Positions 1 through 10,223 of a DNA stretch of 64,000 nucleotides are shown here, one piece after another. Origin of the DNA: Acidovorax_G lacteus (GTDB lineage: Bacteria > Pseudomonadota > Gammaproteobacteria > Burkholderiales > Burkholderiaceae_C); contig NZ_BAABEX010000003.1 of assembly GCF_039540375.1 (NCBI RefSeq), positions 62,001-126,000 on the forward strand, written 5' to 3'. Under the pieces are notes generated by a model that was given only the letters and a program-made list of their open reading frames with translations, had not been told where the DNA came from and made no database searches. Position 1 is the stretch's first letter. The number at the start of each line of letters is the position of its first letter. Both the position numbers and the translations under genes were made by a program.

Positions 1-1108
1 GCAGCTGCACCGGCTGCAGCACCGCGCGGCCGCCCTGCAGCACGAACACGCCCAGTGGCGGGTCGGCCGCCGTGCCCGCCGCGGCATCGCGCACGGCCTG
101 CGGCCACGGAAACAGCGCGCCCACCGGCACGCGCACCGCATCGGCCTGTGCCTGCATTACAAACTGCGCTACCACCCGAAAACCGTCGCCCAGCGCCGCG
201 GGCGGTTCGCCCAACCATTCCACCACCACGGGCACGCGCTGTTCCTCGACGCCCAGGGCCGACACCTTGGTGCTGGCCGCGGGTTCGACCAGGCGCACCC
301 GCGCGGGCAAGGCCCCGGGCCCGCCCCAGCGCACGATGCGCACCGGCGTGCCCGGCTGCAGCAGCAGTGCGTCGGTGGTGAGCAGCGGCGCCACGACTTC
401 GAGCCGCGCGGTGTCGCCCAGCTCCAGCACCACGGCCCCAGCGGCCACCGGGCCTTCGCTGGTTTGCGGCACGCGCAGCACGCGGCCGGCCACGGGGGCG
501 CGCAGCTCCAGCACGCGGCCGCTGGATTCGGGCCACCAGGCCTGCGCGGCCCGCGCCTGTTCGCGCTCGGATTCGGCCATGCGCTGCTCTTGCGACGCGG
601 CCACGCGGTTGCTGCGCGCACTGCGCAGCGCAAGCTCTGCCACCTCGCGCTGCGCGGGGGCCACAAAGCCCTGGCGTGCCAGTGCGTCGGTGCGCGTGGC
701 GTCGGCCTCGGCCTGGGCCAGGGCGGCCTCGGTGGCCTGCACGCGGGCCCGCGCGCGCTGCACCCCGGCATCGGCCGCCTGCAGGCGGGCCTGCAGCTCG
801 CGCTGGCTGCGGGCGTCCAGCAGGCCGGGGCTGGCGGGCTGGATACGTGCGACCACCGCCCCGGCGGCCACGGCGTCGCCTTCGCGCACGGCCATGCGCT
901 GCAGCCGCCCGGCCACGGGCGCGGCCAGCACGTAGCGCTCGCGCAGGCGGGTGCGGGCGTCTTCTTCAATGGTGCGCTCAAACGCACCGCGCGTGACCTC
1001 GGCCACCTCGACCGGCTGCGGCCGGGGGGCAAATGCCCAGGCCAGCAGGCCGACTGCGGCCAGGATGCCGGCCCCCAGGGCCCAGCTCTTTCGTGTCAGC
1101 AGGGGCAT
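1..1108 (-). CDS. HlyD/RND-type periplasmic adaptor subunit (partial, C-terminus beyond window)
   Basis: Membrane-fusion (adaptor) protein of a tripartite ABC exporter, expected to bridge the inner-membrane permease and an outer-membrane channel. The ATG is preceded by GGAGG. Residues 1-25 form a signal anchor (LGAGILAAVGLLAWAFA). Then comes the usual HlyD layout: VEVAEVTRGAFERTIEEDA, a lipoyl-like half (VAGRLQRMAVREGDAV) and an Arg/Ala/Gln-rich helical hairpin. The frame is open through the window edge, so the last few residues are missing. It is the last gene of a three-gene minus-strand cluster, 14 bp behind the permease. Substrate unknown. Confidence is high for the family only. Confidence 0.85.
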   Translation of the reverse strand, partial: MPLLTRKSWALGAGILAAVGLLAWAFAPRPQPVEVAEVTRGAFERTIEEDARTRLRERYVLAAPVAGRLQRMAVREGDAVAAGAVVARIQPASPGLLDARSQRELQARLQAADAGVQRARARVQATEAALAQAEADATRTDALARQGFVAPAQREVAELALRSARSNRVAASQEQRMAESEREQARAAQAWWPESSGRVLELRAPVAGRVLRVPQTSEGPVAAGAVVLELGDTARLEVVAPLLTTDALLLQPGTPVRIVRWGGPGALPARVRLVEPAASTKVSALGVEEQRVPVVVEWLGEPPAALGDGFRVVAQFVMQAQADAVRVPVGALFPWPQAVRDAAAGTAADPPLGVFVLQGGRAVLQPVQL

Positions 1109-1122
1109 GCCCTCCTCCTTCG

Positions 1123-3498
1123 TCATTCGCGCGTCTTGAGCGCGCCCACCATGTCGAGCCGGTCCACCTCGCGCCGCACCACCAGCGCACTGGCCAGGCC
1201 TGAGGCCACCACGCACAGACCCGCCCAGGCGTAGGTGGGCGGCCGGATCACCACCGGAAACAGAAACTGGTCGTTCTGCATCAGCTCCACCATCAGGTGC
1301 ACCAGGCCCCAGCCCAGGCACATGCCCAGCGGCAGGGCCAGCGCGATGCCGATGGCCAGCTCGCCCAGCAGCAGGGCCGACACTTCAGCGCGCGTGAAGC
1401 CCAGCACGCGCAGGCTGGCCAGCTCCCAGGTGCGCTCGGCCAGCGCGATGCGCGCGTTGTTGTAGACCACGCCCACCGCAATCACCGCGGCAAACAGCGT
1501 GAGCACCGTGCTCATGATGCGGATGTTGCGTGCGCTCACTTCTTCCATGTTGCGCACGAGCGTGGCCTTGCTGAAGGCCCCGGCCACCGCGGGCCGCAGC
1601 TTGAGCGCGCGCAGGAATTGCGGCTCGCTGCCCGGCAGCAGCGCCACCGCAAACTGCGTGGCCAGGTCGTCGTCGCGCAGCCAGCGGTTGAGCAGGTCGC
1701 GGTGCGCATAGGCGTTCAGGCCCATCATCTCGCGCGCGGTGCCTTCCACGCGCACGCGCACCGTCTCGCGGTGGCCTTCGAGCGGCTGCACCTCCACCCA
1801 GTCGCCGACCTGCACGCCGAGCTTGGCGGCCAGCCGGTCGGTGAGCAGCAACCCGCCTTCGGGCACGCGGGCCTGCCGGCCCTGCACGTCGATCACGCGC
1901 TGCAGCGCGGCGGCGGGCTCCAGCCCCTGCAGGTTGATGCGTTCGCGCCGGTGGCCGTGGGCCAGGTGCACCGCGGCCGTGCGTGCGGGCTCCACCGCCA
2001 TCACGCCGGGCAGGCGGGCGATTTCGCGCGCGGCCGAGGCCTGTACGGGCTCGGCCACCCACACGTTGACGTCGGCGCGCATGGCCAGCGCAAAGCTCGC
2101 ATCGACCATGAAATCCATCGCGTCGCTGAAGAAGTTGCCCATCACGACGATGGCCACGGCCGCGGCCGTGCCGCCTATGGTGAGCGCCGTGCGCAGCGCG
2201 CGCCGCTCCATGTTGCGCAACACCATGCGCAGGCTGGCGGGCAGGCCGCGCACCCCCAGGCGCTCTGCCAGGGTGCGGCGGTACACGCCCGGCGCGGGCG
2301 GCCGCATGGCCTGGGCCGGGGCCAGGCGCACAGCCTGTGACACCGCGGCCAGGGTGCCAGCCAGGGCTGTGCCCAGGGTCACCGCGCTGCCAGCCGCCAC
2401 CAGGGTCAGCGGTAGCAGGTGGTCGAGCTGCGGAAACCGGAAGAACTCGGCGTACAGGCCGGTGAGCAACGCGCCCAGCACTTTACCCAGCGCCACGCCC
2501 AGCAGCAGCCCCACGGCCACGATCACACCCACGAGTTTGAGGTAGTGCGTGGCCAGCGCCGCGTTGCCGTAGCCCAGCGCCTTGAGCGCGGCGATCTGCT
2601 CGCGCTGCGTGGCAATCAGCCGCGTGAGCACCACATGCAGCAAAAAGGCCGCCACCGCCAGGAAGATGCTGGGCAGCAGCGTGCCCATGATGCGCTGCTG
2701 GCGGATTTCGTCGTCCAGCATGCGGTGCGAGCCCTGCTCGTCGCGGCCGTGCACGTCGCGCCCGCCGTAGCGTGCCAGGCGCTGCGTGAGCGCGGCGCGC
2801 GTGGCGGCCTCGTCGGCCCCCGGCGCATAGCGCACCGCCAGGCGGTTGAAAGCGCCTTGCAGGTCGTACGCGGCGGCCAGCGCGTCTTCGTCGAGCCAGA
2901 ACACGCCGAAGCCGCGCACGTCGGGCACACCGGCCATGCCGCCAAAAATGGTGGCCGGTGACAGGGCCGTGCCTACGATGCGCAGCGTGCGCCGCTTGCC
3001 GTTGACCAGCGCCTCCACCGCGTCGCCCGGGCGCAGGCCGCGTGCGTCGGCAAAGCCGTCGGCCACCAGCACTTCGAGCGCGCCGCTGCCGCCGCCGGTC
3101 TGCGTGGCAGACACGGGCATGCGGCCGTGGCGCACGCTCACGCGGTTCAGGCGCTGCGGCGCACGCAGGTTCAGGCCGGTGAGCTGGCCGATCACGGCGT
3201 CGTCCGAGCCGGGCACGTCGATGCGCACCACCTGCTCGATGCTGGCCTCCACCTCGGCCACGCCGGGCAGCGCGCGCAGCACGTCCAGCTCCGAGCGGGG
3301 CGCGCGCCGCACCTGGCCGAAGGCGTCGGCAAAGCGGCCTTCGGCATAAAAGCGGCTGCGCGCGGCGTCCAGCGATTCGACCGCCGACAGGCTGGTGAGA
3401 AAGCCGCCCAGGCCGCTGGCCACCACCAGCGCAATGGTGAGCGCCTGGCTCCAGAGGCGGCGCAGGTCGCGCAGCAGCTTGCGGTCGAGCGCCTTCAT
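1123..3498 (-). CDS. FtsX-family ABC transporter permease with two FtsX domains
   Basis: Inner-membrane permease of 791 aa. A first membrane segment lies at about residues 15-35 (LTIALVVASGLGGFLTSLS), followed by a large periplasmic MacB-like domain. A multi-span FtsX block lies at about residues 265-400 and a second block at the C-terminus (IMSTVLTLFAAVIAVGVVY through LASALVVRREVDRL). The start is set at the ATG 7 bp after the ATPase gene; an upstream in-frame extension is Cys/Arg-rich and not protein-like. Together with the adjacent ATPase and HlyD-type adaptor it looks like a DevBCA/MacAB-type exporter. Such systems export lipids, peptides or small molecules, and the substrate cannot be read from sequence. 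Confidence 0.88.
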   Translation of the reverse strand: MKALDRKLLRDLRRLWSQALTIALVVASGLGGFLTSLSAVESLDAARSRFYAEGRFADAFGQVRRAPRSELDVLRALPGVAEVEASIEQVVRIDVPGSDDAVIGQLTGLNLRAPQRLNRVSVRHGRMPVSATQTGGGSGALEVLVADGFADARGLRPGDAVEALVNGKRRTLRIVGTALSPATIFGGMAGVPDVRGFGVFWLDEDALAAAYDLQGAFNRLAVRYAPGADEAATRAALTQRLARYGGRDVHGRDEQGSHRMLDDEIRQQRIMGTLLPSIFLAVAAFLLHVVLTRLIATQREQIAALKALGYGNAALATHYLKLVGVIVAVGLLLGVALGKVLGALLTGLYAEFFRFPQLDHLLPLTLVAAGSAVTLGTALAGTLAAVSQAVRLAPAQAMRPPAPGVYRRTLAERLGVRGLPASLRMVLRNMERRALRTALTIGGTAAAVAIVVMGNFFSDAMDFMVDASFALAMRADVNVWVAEPVQASAAREIARLPGVMAVEPARTAAVHLAHGHRRERINLQGLEPAAALQRVIDVQGRQARVPEGGLLLTDRLAAKLGVQVGDWVEVQPLEGHRETVRVRVEGTAREMMGLNAYAHRDLLNRWLRDDDLATQFAVALLPGSEPQFLRALKLRPAVAGAFSKATLVRNMEEVSARNIRIMSTVLTLFAAVIAVGVVYNNARIALAERTWELASLRVLGFTRAEVSALLLGELAIGIALALPLGMCLGWGLVHLMVELMQNDQFLFPVVIRPPTYAWAGLCVVASGLASALVVRREVDRLDMVGALKTRE

Positions 3499-3505
3499 CG
3501 CGCGG

Positions 3506-4243
<738 letters not shown>

Positions 4244-4343
4244 GGCAGCCACGACGGTACGGCAGCCAGACCTCCGCGGGCTTGACGCGGATCAACCCTG
4301 GCGCTGACCGTGGACCGGCCGCCCCAAAAGACTGGTCAAATCG

Positions 4344-4393
4344 GCTGCTCGTGCTTCATAACCAAGCACGAGCAGCTATCAAATCAATAGCAA
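4344..4393 (+). repeat. Dispersed palindromic repeat, copy 1
   Basis: Arms GCTGCTCGTGCTT (4344-4356) and AAGCACGAGCAGC (4364-4376) form a 13-bp perfect hairpin around a 7-nt loop, followed by the conserved tail TATCAAATCAATAGCAA. The same unit recurs near 13.8, 16.3, 35.8, 52.7 and 58.9 kb, with a partial copy in tldD. It lies between the exporter ATPase gene and the 3' end of the GGDEF gene. With no U-tract directly after the stem, it is not an ordinary terminator. Confidence 0.9.
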
Positions 4394-4418
4394 TGTGCCG
4401 CCCCAGCGGTGTGGGCGG

Positions 4419-5633
4419 TCAGAAGAAGCCGCGCGCCGACGAATCCAGACCCTGCGTGTCCTCGCGCGAGACGGGCTCTTCGACCACCACCTGGTTGCGC
4501 CCGCCCTCCTTGGCCAGGTACATGGCGGTGTCGGCGCGCGAGAAGAACTCCAGCAGCGATTCGCCCACCACGTACTGGGTGACGCCGATGGACACCGTCA
4601 CCGGTCCGGGCAGCGCCGCATCCCAGGCGTGCGCCTCGACATGCGCGCGGATGCGCTCGCAGGTGTTGAGCGCAGGCAGCAGTGCCGTCCCCGGGAAGAT
4701 CAGCAGAAACTCCTCGCCCCCGTAGCGGCCGAACACATCGCCACCGCGCACGCCCTGCTGGGCAATGCGCGCAAACTGGCGCAGCACCTCGTCGCCCGCC
4801 AGGTGGCCGATGCGGTCGTTGATGCGCTTGAAGTGGTCGATATCAAGCACCGCCAGGCACAGCGGAATGCCGCCCTCGTCGGCCAGCTGCTTCTGCTGCT
4901 CCAGCGCCGCTAGGATGTAGCGCCGGTTGTAGCAGCCCAGCAGCGTGTCGCGCTGGGCGTCCTGCTCGATGCTGCGGATCTTGCGGCTGGCCTGGTGCAG
5001 GCGGCGGTACAGCTTCTGCACCTTGGCCATGAGCACAATGAACGCAGGCAGCGCCAGCGCCAGCGCGAGCAGATGCATCACCTCCAGGCGCAGCAGGGCG
5101 CTGTTGCGCTGCTCGGCATAGTGCACACCGATGACCACCGCATAGCCCACCACCAGGGCCGCGGCCACACGCAACAAGCCGCGTTGTGAGGTGGTGAACA
5201 GCCCCCAGGCAAAGGCAATGAACGCGAAGGGGGCGAGCAAGATTTGCGAGGCGGGCTCCAGATAGAGCAGGACTAGCAGGCCTGCCAGCGCCGTGACCAC
5301 AATGGGCAGACGCCACTGTGGGTCGCGGCTATCCAGGTGCCACCCCCGGTGAAACGCAAAGAAGAACCCTGCGAAGCCCGCCCCCGTCATACCGGCCACC
5401 CAGAGCAGCAAACCGGGCGACAGCACTCCCAGCGCCGCAGACCCACCCAGCGCCAGGGCATACAGCCCAATCAGCAGCGCGGGCACCAGCCAGCGTGGCC
5501 GCGCGCCGCGGGGCTCTGCGTCGCTGTGGCGGCGTGCAGGCCGATCGTCGGACGTGTCATCGAACCACTGCGAGGTGTCGGTGACCGGAAACACGTCGGA
5601 ATGGGGGAACGCGGGTCTGCGCCGAAAGAACAT
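4419..5633 (-). CDS. Membrane-bound GGDEF diguanylate cyclase
   Basis: Predicted to make cyclic di-GMP from two GTP. Length 404 aa. A polar N-terminus of about 45 residues is followed by roughly six membrane spans (about 48-205), a helical linker, then a GGDEF domain. The active site is intact as GGEEF at about 305-309, and an RxxD inhibitory site (RGGD) sits five residues upstream, so product inhibition is expected. No PAS, GAF or EAL domain is visible, so the membrane part is presumably the sensor. The start is the ATG before FFRRRPAF; the 38 codons upstream in frame are not convincing. Confidence 0.9.
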   Translation of the reverse strand: MFFRRRPAFPHSDVFPVTDTSQWFDDTSDDRPARRHSDAEPRGARPRWLVPALLIGLYALALGGSAALGVLSPGLLLWVAGMTGAGFAGFFFAFHRGWHLDSRDPQWRLPIVVTALAGLLVLLYLEPASQILLAPFAFIAFAWGLFTTSQRGLLRVAAALVVGYAVVIGVHYAEQRNSALLRLEVMHLLALALALPAFIVLMAKVQKLYRRLHQASRKIRSIEQDAQRDTLLGCYNRRYILAALEQQKQLADEGGIPLCLAVLDIDHFKRINDRIGHLAGDEVLRQFARIAQQGVRGGDVFGRYGGEEFLLIFPGTALLPALNTCERIRAHVEAHAWDAALPGPVTVSIGVTQYVVGESLLEFFSRADTAMYLAKEGGRNQVVVEEPVSREDTQGLDSSARGFF

Positions 5634-5792
5634 GGTGACACGGGGCGCCGGAAGTTCCACACCGCCGGGTTTGTGACCCGGCAGCGCCTCCCGCGTGGCG
5701 GGTGCGGCTGAACGGCGGCCCCGCATTCTTTCGCCAATCGGTTGCAAGACGTTACCGGGATTTCCAGAAGGCCGGCACAGGGCGATGTGTGG

Positions 5793-6686
5793 TCACGGTA
5801 CAGCGGCAGCCCCGGCGGTCGGGCGGCGCGATTGCCACCACCCCTCAACCGAATACAGCACCAACGCCGCCCAGATGAACACAAAACCCGCCAATCGGGC
5901 CGGATCGAACGCCTCGTGGAACACCCAGACACCCAGTGCGAACTGGAGCGTGGGCGAGATGTACTGCAGCAAGCCCAGCGTGGCCATCGGAATGCGCCGC
6001 GCACCCGCCGCAAACAGCAGCAGCGGAATGGCCGTGGCTGGCCCCGCCAGCACCAGCCACACCACGAGCGACGGCGGCCCCAGCACCAGAGCGCCCTGCC
6101 CCTGCGCGCCCCACCAGGCCAGCAGCACCGCAGCCACGGGCGCAAGCAGCAGTGTCTCGAGCGCCAGGCCTTCCAGCGCGCCCAGCGACGCCGTTTTGCG
6201 CAGCAGGCCGTAAATGCCAAACGTCAGCGCCAGCACCAGCGCAATCCAGGGCAGCCGCCCGGCCTGCAGCGTGAGCCAGGCCACCCCCAGCGCCGCCAGC
6301 GCCACGGCCGCCCACTGGCCGCGCCGCGGGCGCTCTTTGAGCACCGCATAGCCCATGGCCACATGCATCAGCGGCAGGATGAAGTAGCCAAGACTCGCGT
6401 CCACCACATGCTGGTGGTGCACCGCCCACACATAGGTCAGCCAGTTGGCCGCCAGCAGCAGCGCCGACAGCGCAAACGTGCCCAGCACGCGCGGCGAGCG
6501 CAGCGCCGCCCCCAGCCAGGCCCAGTGCCGGCGCACGGCCAGTACCCCGAGCAGCAGCACCAGCGACCACACGGTGCGGTGCATCACCACCTCGAGCGCC
6601 GGGACCTGCGCCACCTGGTGAAAGTACAGCGGAAACAGGCCCCAGCACACATAGGCCAGGGCGGCGTACACGATGCCGGTCTGCAT
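5793..6686 (-). CDS. rarD: EamA/RarD-family membrane transporter
   Basis: Integral membrane protein of 297 aa with about ten hydrophobic segments in the two-EamA-repeat layout. The N-terminus (GIVYAALAYVCWGLFPLYFH) and the following HRTVWSLVLLLGVL stretch are typical of RarD, a drug/metabolite-transporter-superfamily protein named for chloramphenicol sensitivity. Its true substrate is not known. The start is the ATG before QTGIVYA. It stands alone on the minus strand between the GGDEF gene and ychF, with the ychF terminator just upstream. Confidence 0.85.
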   Translation of the reverse strand: MQTGIVYAALAYVCWGLFPLYFHQVAQVPALEVVMHRTVWSLVLLLGVLAVRRHWAWLGAALRSPRVLGTFALSALLLAANWLTYVWAVHHQHVVDASLGYFILPLMHVAMGYAVLKERPRRGQWAAVALAALGVAWLTLQAGRLPWIALVLALTFGIYGLLRKTASLGALEGLALETLLLAPVAAVLLAWWGAQGQGALVLGPPSLVVWLVLAGPATAIPLLLFAAGARRIPMATLGLLQYISPTLQFALGVWVFHEAFDPARLAGFVFIWAALVLYSVEGWWQSRRPTAGAAAVP

Positions 6687-6730
6687 GCGGCGGACTCCAG
6701 AACAAAACACGGGGGACACAGCCCCGCCCC

Positions 6731-6760
6731 AAAAACGCACGGGGGCCCAGGGCCCCCGCA
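6731..6760 (-). terminator. Probable intrinsic terminator of ychF
   Basis: Read on the minus strand, a GC stem (GGGGG and CCCCC arms within 6741-6757) lies 45 bp past the ychF stop and is followed after five bases by a run of five T. The stem is very strong but the U-tract is slightly displaced, so the call is moderate. Confidence 0.6.
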
Positions 6761-6805
6761 AAGCCGGCCACCGCCCCATGGGCACGGGCCAGCGGTCTGT
6801 GGATG

Positions 6806-7900
6806 TCAGACGTTGAACAGGAAGTTCATCACATCGCCGTCCTTGACGATGTATTCCTTGCCTTCGGCGCGCATCTTGCCCGCGTCTTTGGCGCCCTGCT
6901 CGCCCTTGAACTGCAGGTAGTCGTCAAAGGCAATGGTCTGCGCACGGATGAAGCCGCGCTCGAAGTCGCCGTGGATCACACCGGCCGCCTGGGGCGCGGT
7001 GTCGCCTTTGTGGATGGTCCAGGCGCGGACTTCCTTCACGCCAGCGGTGAAGTACGTCTGCAGGCCCAGCAGGTCGTAGCCCGCGCGGATCAGGCGGTTC
7101 AGGCCCGGCTCGGCCAGGCCCATTTCTTCGAGGAACATGGCCCGGTCGTCGTCGCTCATCTCGGCCATCTCGGCTTCGATCTTGGCGCAGATGGCCACCA
7201 CGGGTGCGTTCTGGGCGGCCGCGTATTCGCGCAGCTTGTCGAGCAGCGGGTTGTTCTCGAAGCCGTCTTCGCTCACGTTGCCCACAAACATCGCGGGCTT
7301 GGCGGTGATCAGGCAGAACTGCTTGAGCAGGGGCGCGTCTTCCTTGCTTACCGGCACGCTGCGCGCGGGCTTGCCTTCGTTGAGCGCGGCCTGCAGCGGC
7401 GTGAGCAGCGACACGAGCTTGGCGGCCTCTTTGTCGTTGCCGCTCTTGGCGGCCTTGCTGTAGCGCTGCAGCGCCTTTTCCACGGTGGCCAGGTCGGCCA
7501 GGCAGAGTTCGGTCTGGATGACTTCGATGTCGGCAATCGGGTCCACGCGGCCCGCGACGTGGATCACGTTCGGGTCTTCAAAGCAGCGCACCACGTTGAC
7601 GATGGCATCGGTCTCGCGGATGTGCGCCAGGAACTGGTTGCCCAGGCCTTCGCCCTGGCTGGCACCGGCCACCAGGCCGGCAATGTCGACAAATTCGACG
7701 ATGGCGGGCACGACGCGCTCCGGCTTCACGATCTCGGCCAACTGCGCTAGGCGCGGGTCGGGCACCTCGACCACGCCGGTGTTGGGCTCGATCGTGCAGA
7801 AGGGATAGTTCTCGGCGGCGATGCCGGCCTTGGTGAGCGCGTTGAAGAGGGTGGACTTGCCGACGTTGGGCAGGCCCACGATGCCGCATTGCAGGGACAT
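6806..7900 (-). CDS. ychF: Ribosome-binding ATPase YchF
   Basis: Obg-family P-loop protein of 364 aa, the usual length. It prefers ATP over GTP and associates with ribosomes. Visible motifs: G1 GLPNVGKST near residues 8-16, G3 DIAGLV (VEFVDIAGLVAGASQGEGLG), and a C-terminal TGS-like domain ending KDGDVMNFLFNV. The start is the ATG before SLQCGIVGLPNVGKS; 13 upstream in-frame codons lack family similarity. Transcribed alone, with a hairpin terminator behind it. Confidence 0.97.
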   Translation of the reverse strand: MSLQCGIVGLPNVGKSTLFNALTKAGIAAENYPFCTIEPNTGVVEVPDPRLAQLAEIVKPERVVPAIVEFVDIAGLVAGASQGEGLGNQFLAHIRETDAIVNVVRCFEDPNVIHVAGRVDPIADIEVIQTELCLADLATVEKALQRYSKAAKSGNDKEAAKLVSLLTPLQAALNEGKPARSVPVSKEDAPLLKQFCLITAKPAMFVGNVSEDGFENNPLLDKLREYAAAQNAPVVAICAKIEAEMAEMSDDDRAMFLEEMGLAEPGLNRLIRAGYDLLGLQTYFTAGVKEVRAWTIHKGDTAPQAAGVIHGDFERGFIRAQTIAFDDYLQFKGEQGAKDAGKMRAEGKEYIVKDGDVMNFLFNV

Positions 7901-8077
7901 GGATGGAATTCCTTGGGGGAGATCGGGAGGCCCGGCCACCGTGGGAGCAGTGGCCTCCAGCGGGCGGGCAGCCAGGGGGCCGGGCCGCGCCCGGCGGCGG
8001 GGCGTTTGGGGTGGGATTGTAGTGACTGGGCGTGGGCCCGGTCTGCGCAGCCGTACGGGCGACCCTCAGGATCTGGC

Positions 8078-8947
8078 TTAGCCGAAGTCCAGGTCAGCCG
8101 CCACCGGCTGGCCCACGCGCAAGCGCAGCCCGGCCCCGGCAGTGACGATGGCATTCATGCCGAAGGTGATCGCACCGTCGAGCCGTGCGTCGGCCCGGTA
8201 GCCGCGCAGGGTTTGGCCCACGGCGGGGTGGCTCTCGGCGGTGGCCGGGTCAATGTCTGGGATCGGGCAGCGCGCGCAGGGCTTGACCAGGGCCAGCGTC
8301 GCGGCCCCGCCCTCGGCCGCAATGTGCAGCTCGGCCACGCGGTCTTCGTCGTGCGCCTCCCAGCCGCCCACCACCAGATTGGGCCGAAAGCGCTCCACGC
8401 CCACTGGCGCATGTCCCGCCTGCTGCAGGCGCTGGTTGAGCGCTTGCTGCGCCGACTCGGTGACCACCAGCAGCGGATAGCCGTCGGAAAACAGGTTGGG
8501 CGCTGCGCGACCCCCCGTCCAGCGCAGGCTGGAGAGGCGGCGCACCGACGGATCGAAGCGCACCAGGGTGCAGGTCTCGCCCAGAAACGCGCTGAACCAG
8601 CGCGCAGCCGCCGCGCCCATGTGCAGCCCCAGCACCGTGTCGCCCCACACGCGCACGGGCATGGGCGCGCCGGCGGTTTCGCCCGACACCGGCAGGGGCG
8701 CGTGGCCGGGCGCGTGCAGCACCAGACCCGTGCCGTCGATCTGCGGGCGGATGAGGGCCATGCGCGGGTGGGTGCGCTGCGACAGGAAATCGCCCCGCGC
8801 ATCGACCACCATGTATTCGCGGTCGCCCGCCAGGCCGGTGGGCGTGAGCACGGACTCGGCCAACGCCACCCCGGCGCACGACTTGACCGGGTACACAAAG
8901 AGTTGCCGGACCTGGCCGACCAGGTCGCTGGAAGAAGGAAACGCCAC
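8078..8947 (-). CDS. MOSC-domain protein (YcbX/mARC-like)
   Basis: 289 aa with an N-terminal MOSC beta-barrel (LFVYPVKSCAGVALAESVL, residues about 16-34) and a C-terminal MOSC domain. The C-terminal domain carries the conserved cysteine in KPCARCPIPDID, the position that coordinates molybdenum in mARC/YcbX enzymes. These reduce N-hydroxylated compounds using electrons from a separate or fused ferredoxin. No fused 2Fe-2S domain is seen, so an external partner is likely. Divergent from the hydroxylase gene at 9042. Confidence 0.88.
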   Translation of the reverse strand: MAFPSSSDLVGQVRQLFVYPVKSCAGVALAESVLTPTGLAGDREYMVVDARGDFLSQRTHPRMALIRPQIDGTGLVLHAPGHAPLPVSGETAGAPMPVRVWGDTVLGLHMGAAAARWFSAFLGETCTLVRFDPSVRRLSSLRWTGGRAAPNLFSDGYPLLVVTESAQQALNQRLQQAGHAPVGVERFRPNLVVGGWEAHDEDRVAELHIAAEGGAATLALVKPCARCPIPDIDPATAESHPAVGQTLRGYRADARLDGAITFGMNAIVTAGAGLRLRVGQPVAADLDFG

Positions 8948-9041
8948 GACAGAACCTCCACCGAAGACCGCCGCAGCAGCCCAAAGAGCGCCATGCTACC
9001 GCCGCCGCGCGGGGTATGCGGGCACTCCTACAATGCCGCGC

Positions 9042-10184
9042 ATGGCCCTCCCCTATGACATCTGCATCCGCGGCGCGGGCATTGTCGGCCGCACGCTGGC
9101 ACTGCTGCTGGCCCGCGACCGGCTGCGCATCGCGCTCGTGCCCGGCCCCATCCCGCAGGACGAGCCGCCCGACGTGCGCGCCTACGCGCTCAACGGCGCC
9201 TCGCGCAGCCTGCTCGAAGGCCTGCGCGCCTGGCCGCAAGCCGAACATGCCACACCGGTGCTGCGCATGCAGGTGCAGGGCGACCCGGGCGCGGCCGTGC
9301 AATTTGACGCCCACGAGCAAGGCGCAGAAGCGCTGGCCTGGATCGTGGACGTGCCCGCGCTGGAGCAACGCCTGGCCGACGCCGTGCATTACCAGCCGCA
9401 GATCGAGACGGTGGATGCCCCGGTGAACGCTCCGCTCACCATCGTCTGCGAAGGCAAGGCCAGCCGCACCCGCGAAGAATTCGCCGTGGCCTACGACGTG
9501 ACCCCCTACCCCCAGCACGCACTGGCCACGCGGCTGCGCTGCAGCGAAGCGCACGGCCAGGTGGCCCGCCAATGGTTCCTGGACGACGGCATCCTGGCCC
9601 TGCTGCCGCTGGGTGGCCCGCAGGGGCATGAGGTGGCGGTGGTCTGGTCGGTGGGCCCGGCACAGGCCGCCGAGCTGTCAGCGCTGCCCGAGCCCGAGTT
9701 CGCGCTGCGCCTGCAGGCGGCCTCACAGGGGGCGGTGGGCACCGTGGCGCTCAGCGCCCCCCGCGCCGTCTGGCCGCTGCAGAAGGCGCAGGCCCAGCGC
9801 TGGTGCGGCCCCTGGCCCGGGGCACAGCCAAGCCCGGGCGCAGCCCGCAGCTGGGTGCTGGCAGGCGATGCGGCCCACACGGTGCATCCGCTCGCAGGCC
9901 AGGGCCTCAACCTGGGGCTGGGCGATGCGGCTGCGCTGGCGCGCGCGCTGCACGGGCGCGACTACTGGCGCAGCGTGGCCGACCTGCGCGTGCTGAGGGC
10001 GTACGAGCGCGAGCGCAAGGCCGCCGTGTGGCCCATGCTGCTGGCCACCGACGGGCTGCAACAGCTGTTTGGCCGCAGCGATGAGGCGCTGGTGCAACTG
10101 CGCCGCTGGGGCATGGCCGGTTTTGACCGCAGCGGCCCTCTCAAGCAATGGATCGCACGCCAGGCCATGGGAACCTCTGCCTGA
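9042..10184 (+). CDS. FAD-dependent UbiH/UbiF-type monooxygenase
   Basis: 380 aa flavoprotein hydroxylase resembling those of ubiquinone biosynthesis. An N-terminal dinucleotide-binding motif (IRGAGIVGRTLALLLARD) and the FAD-binding GD motif LAGDAAHTVHPLAGQGLN at about 271-288 are intact. Which ring position it hydroxylates cannot be decided. Two in-frame ATGs exist (9033 and 9042). No Shine-Dalgarno sequence is seen before either, and a TACAAT hexamer at 9029-9034 overlaps the first, so a near-leaderless transcript starting at 9042 is possible. Confidence 0.82.
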   Translation: MALPYDICIRGAGIVGRTLALLLARDRLRIALVPGPIPQDEPPDVRAYALNGASRSLLEGLRAWPQAEHATPVLRMQVQGDPGAAVQFDAHEQGAEALAWIVDVPALEQRLADAVHYQPQIETVDAPVNAPLTIVCEGKASRTREEFAVAYDVTPYPQHALATRLRCSEAHGQVARQWFLDDGILALLPLGGPQGHEVAVVWSVGPAQAAELSALPEPEFALRLQAASQGAVGTVALSAPRAVWPLQKAQAQRWCGPWPGAQPSPGAARSWVLAGDAAHTVHPLAGQGLNLGLGDAAALARALHGRDYWRSVADLRVLRAYERERKAAVWPMLLATDGLQQLFGRSDEALVQLRRWGMAGFDRSGPLKQWIARQAMGTSA

Positions 10185-10223
10185 GCGCGCACTCCACCCG
10201 ACACTGATTTTCCGGAACCCTCC

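Noticed and set aside
8250..9629. 459-codon minus-strand frame covering the MOSC and UbiH-type genes
   Set aside because: Runs through both divergent genes in a wrong frame. The MOSC protein in the other frame has clear family motifs.
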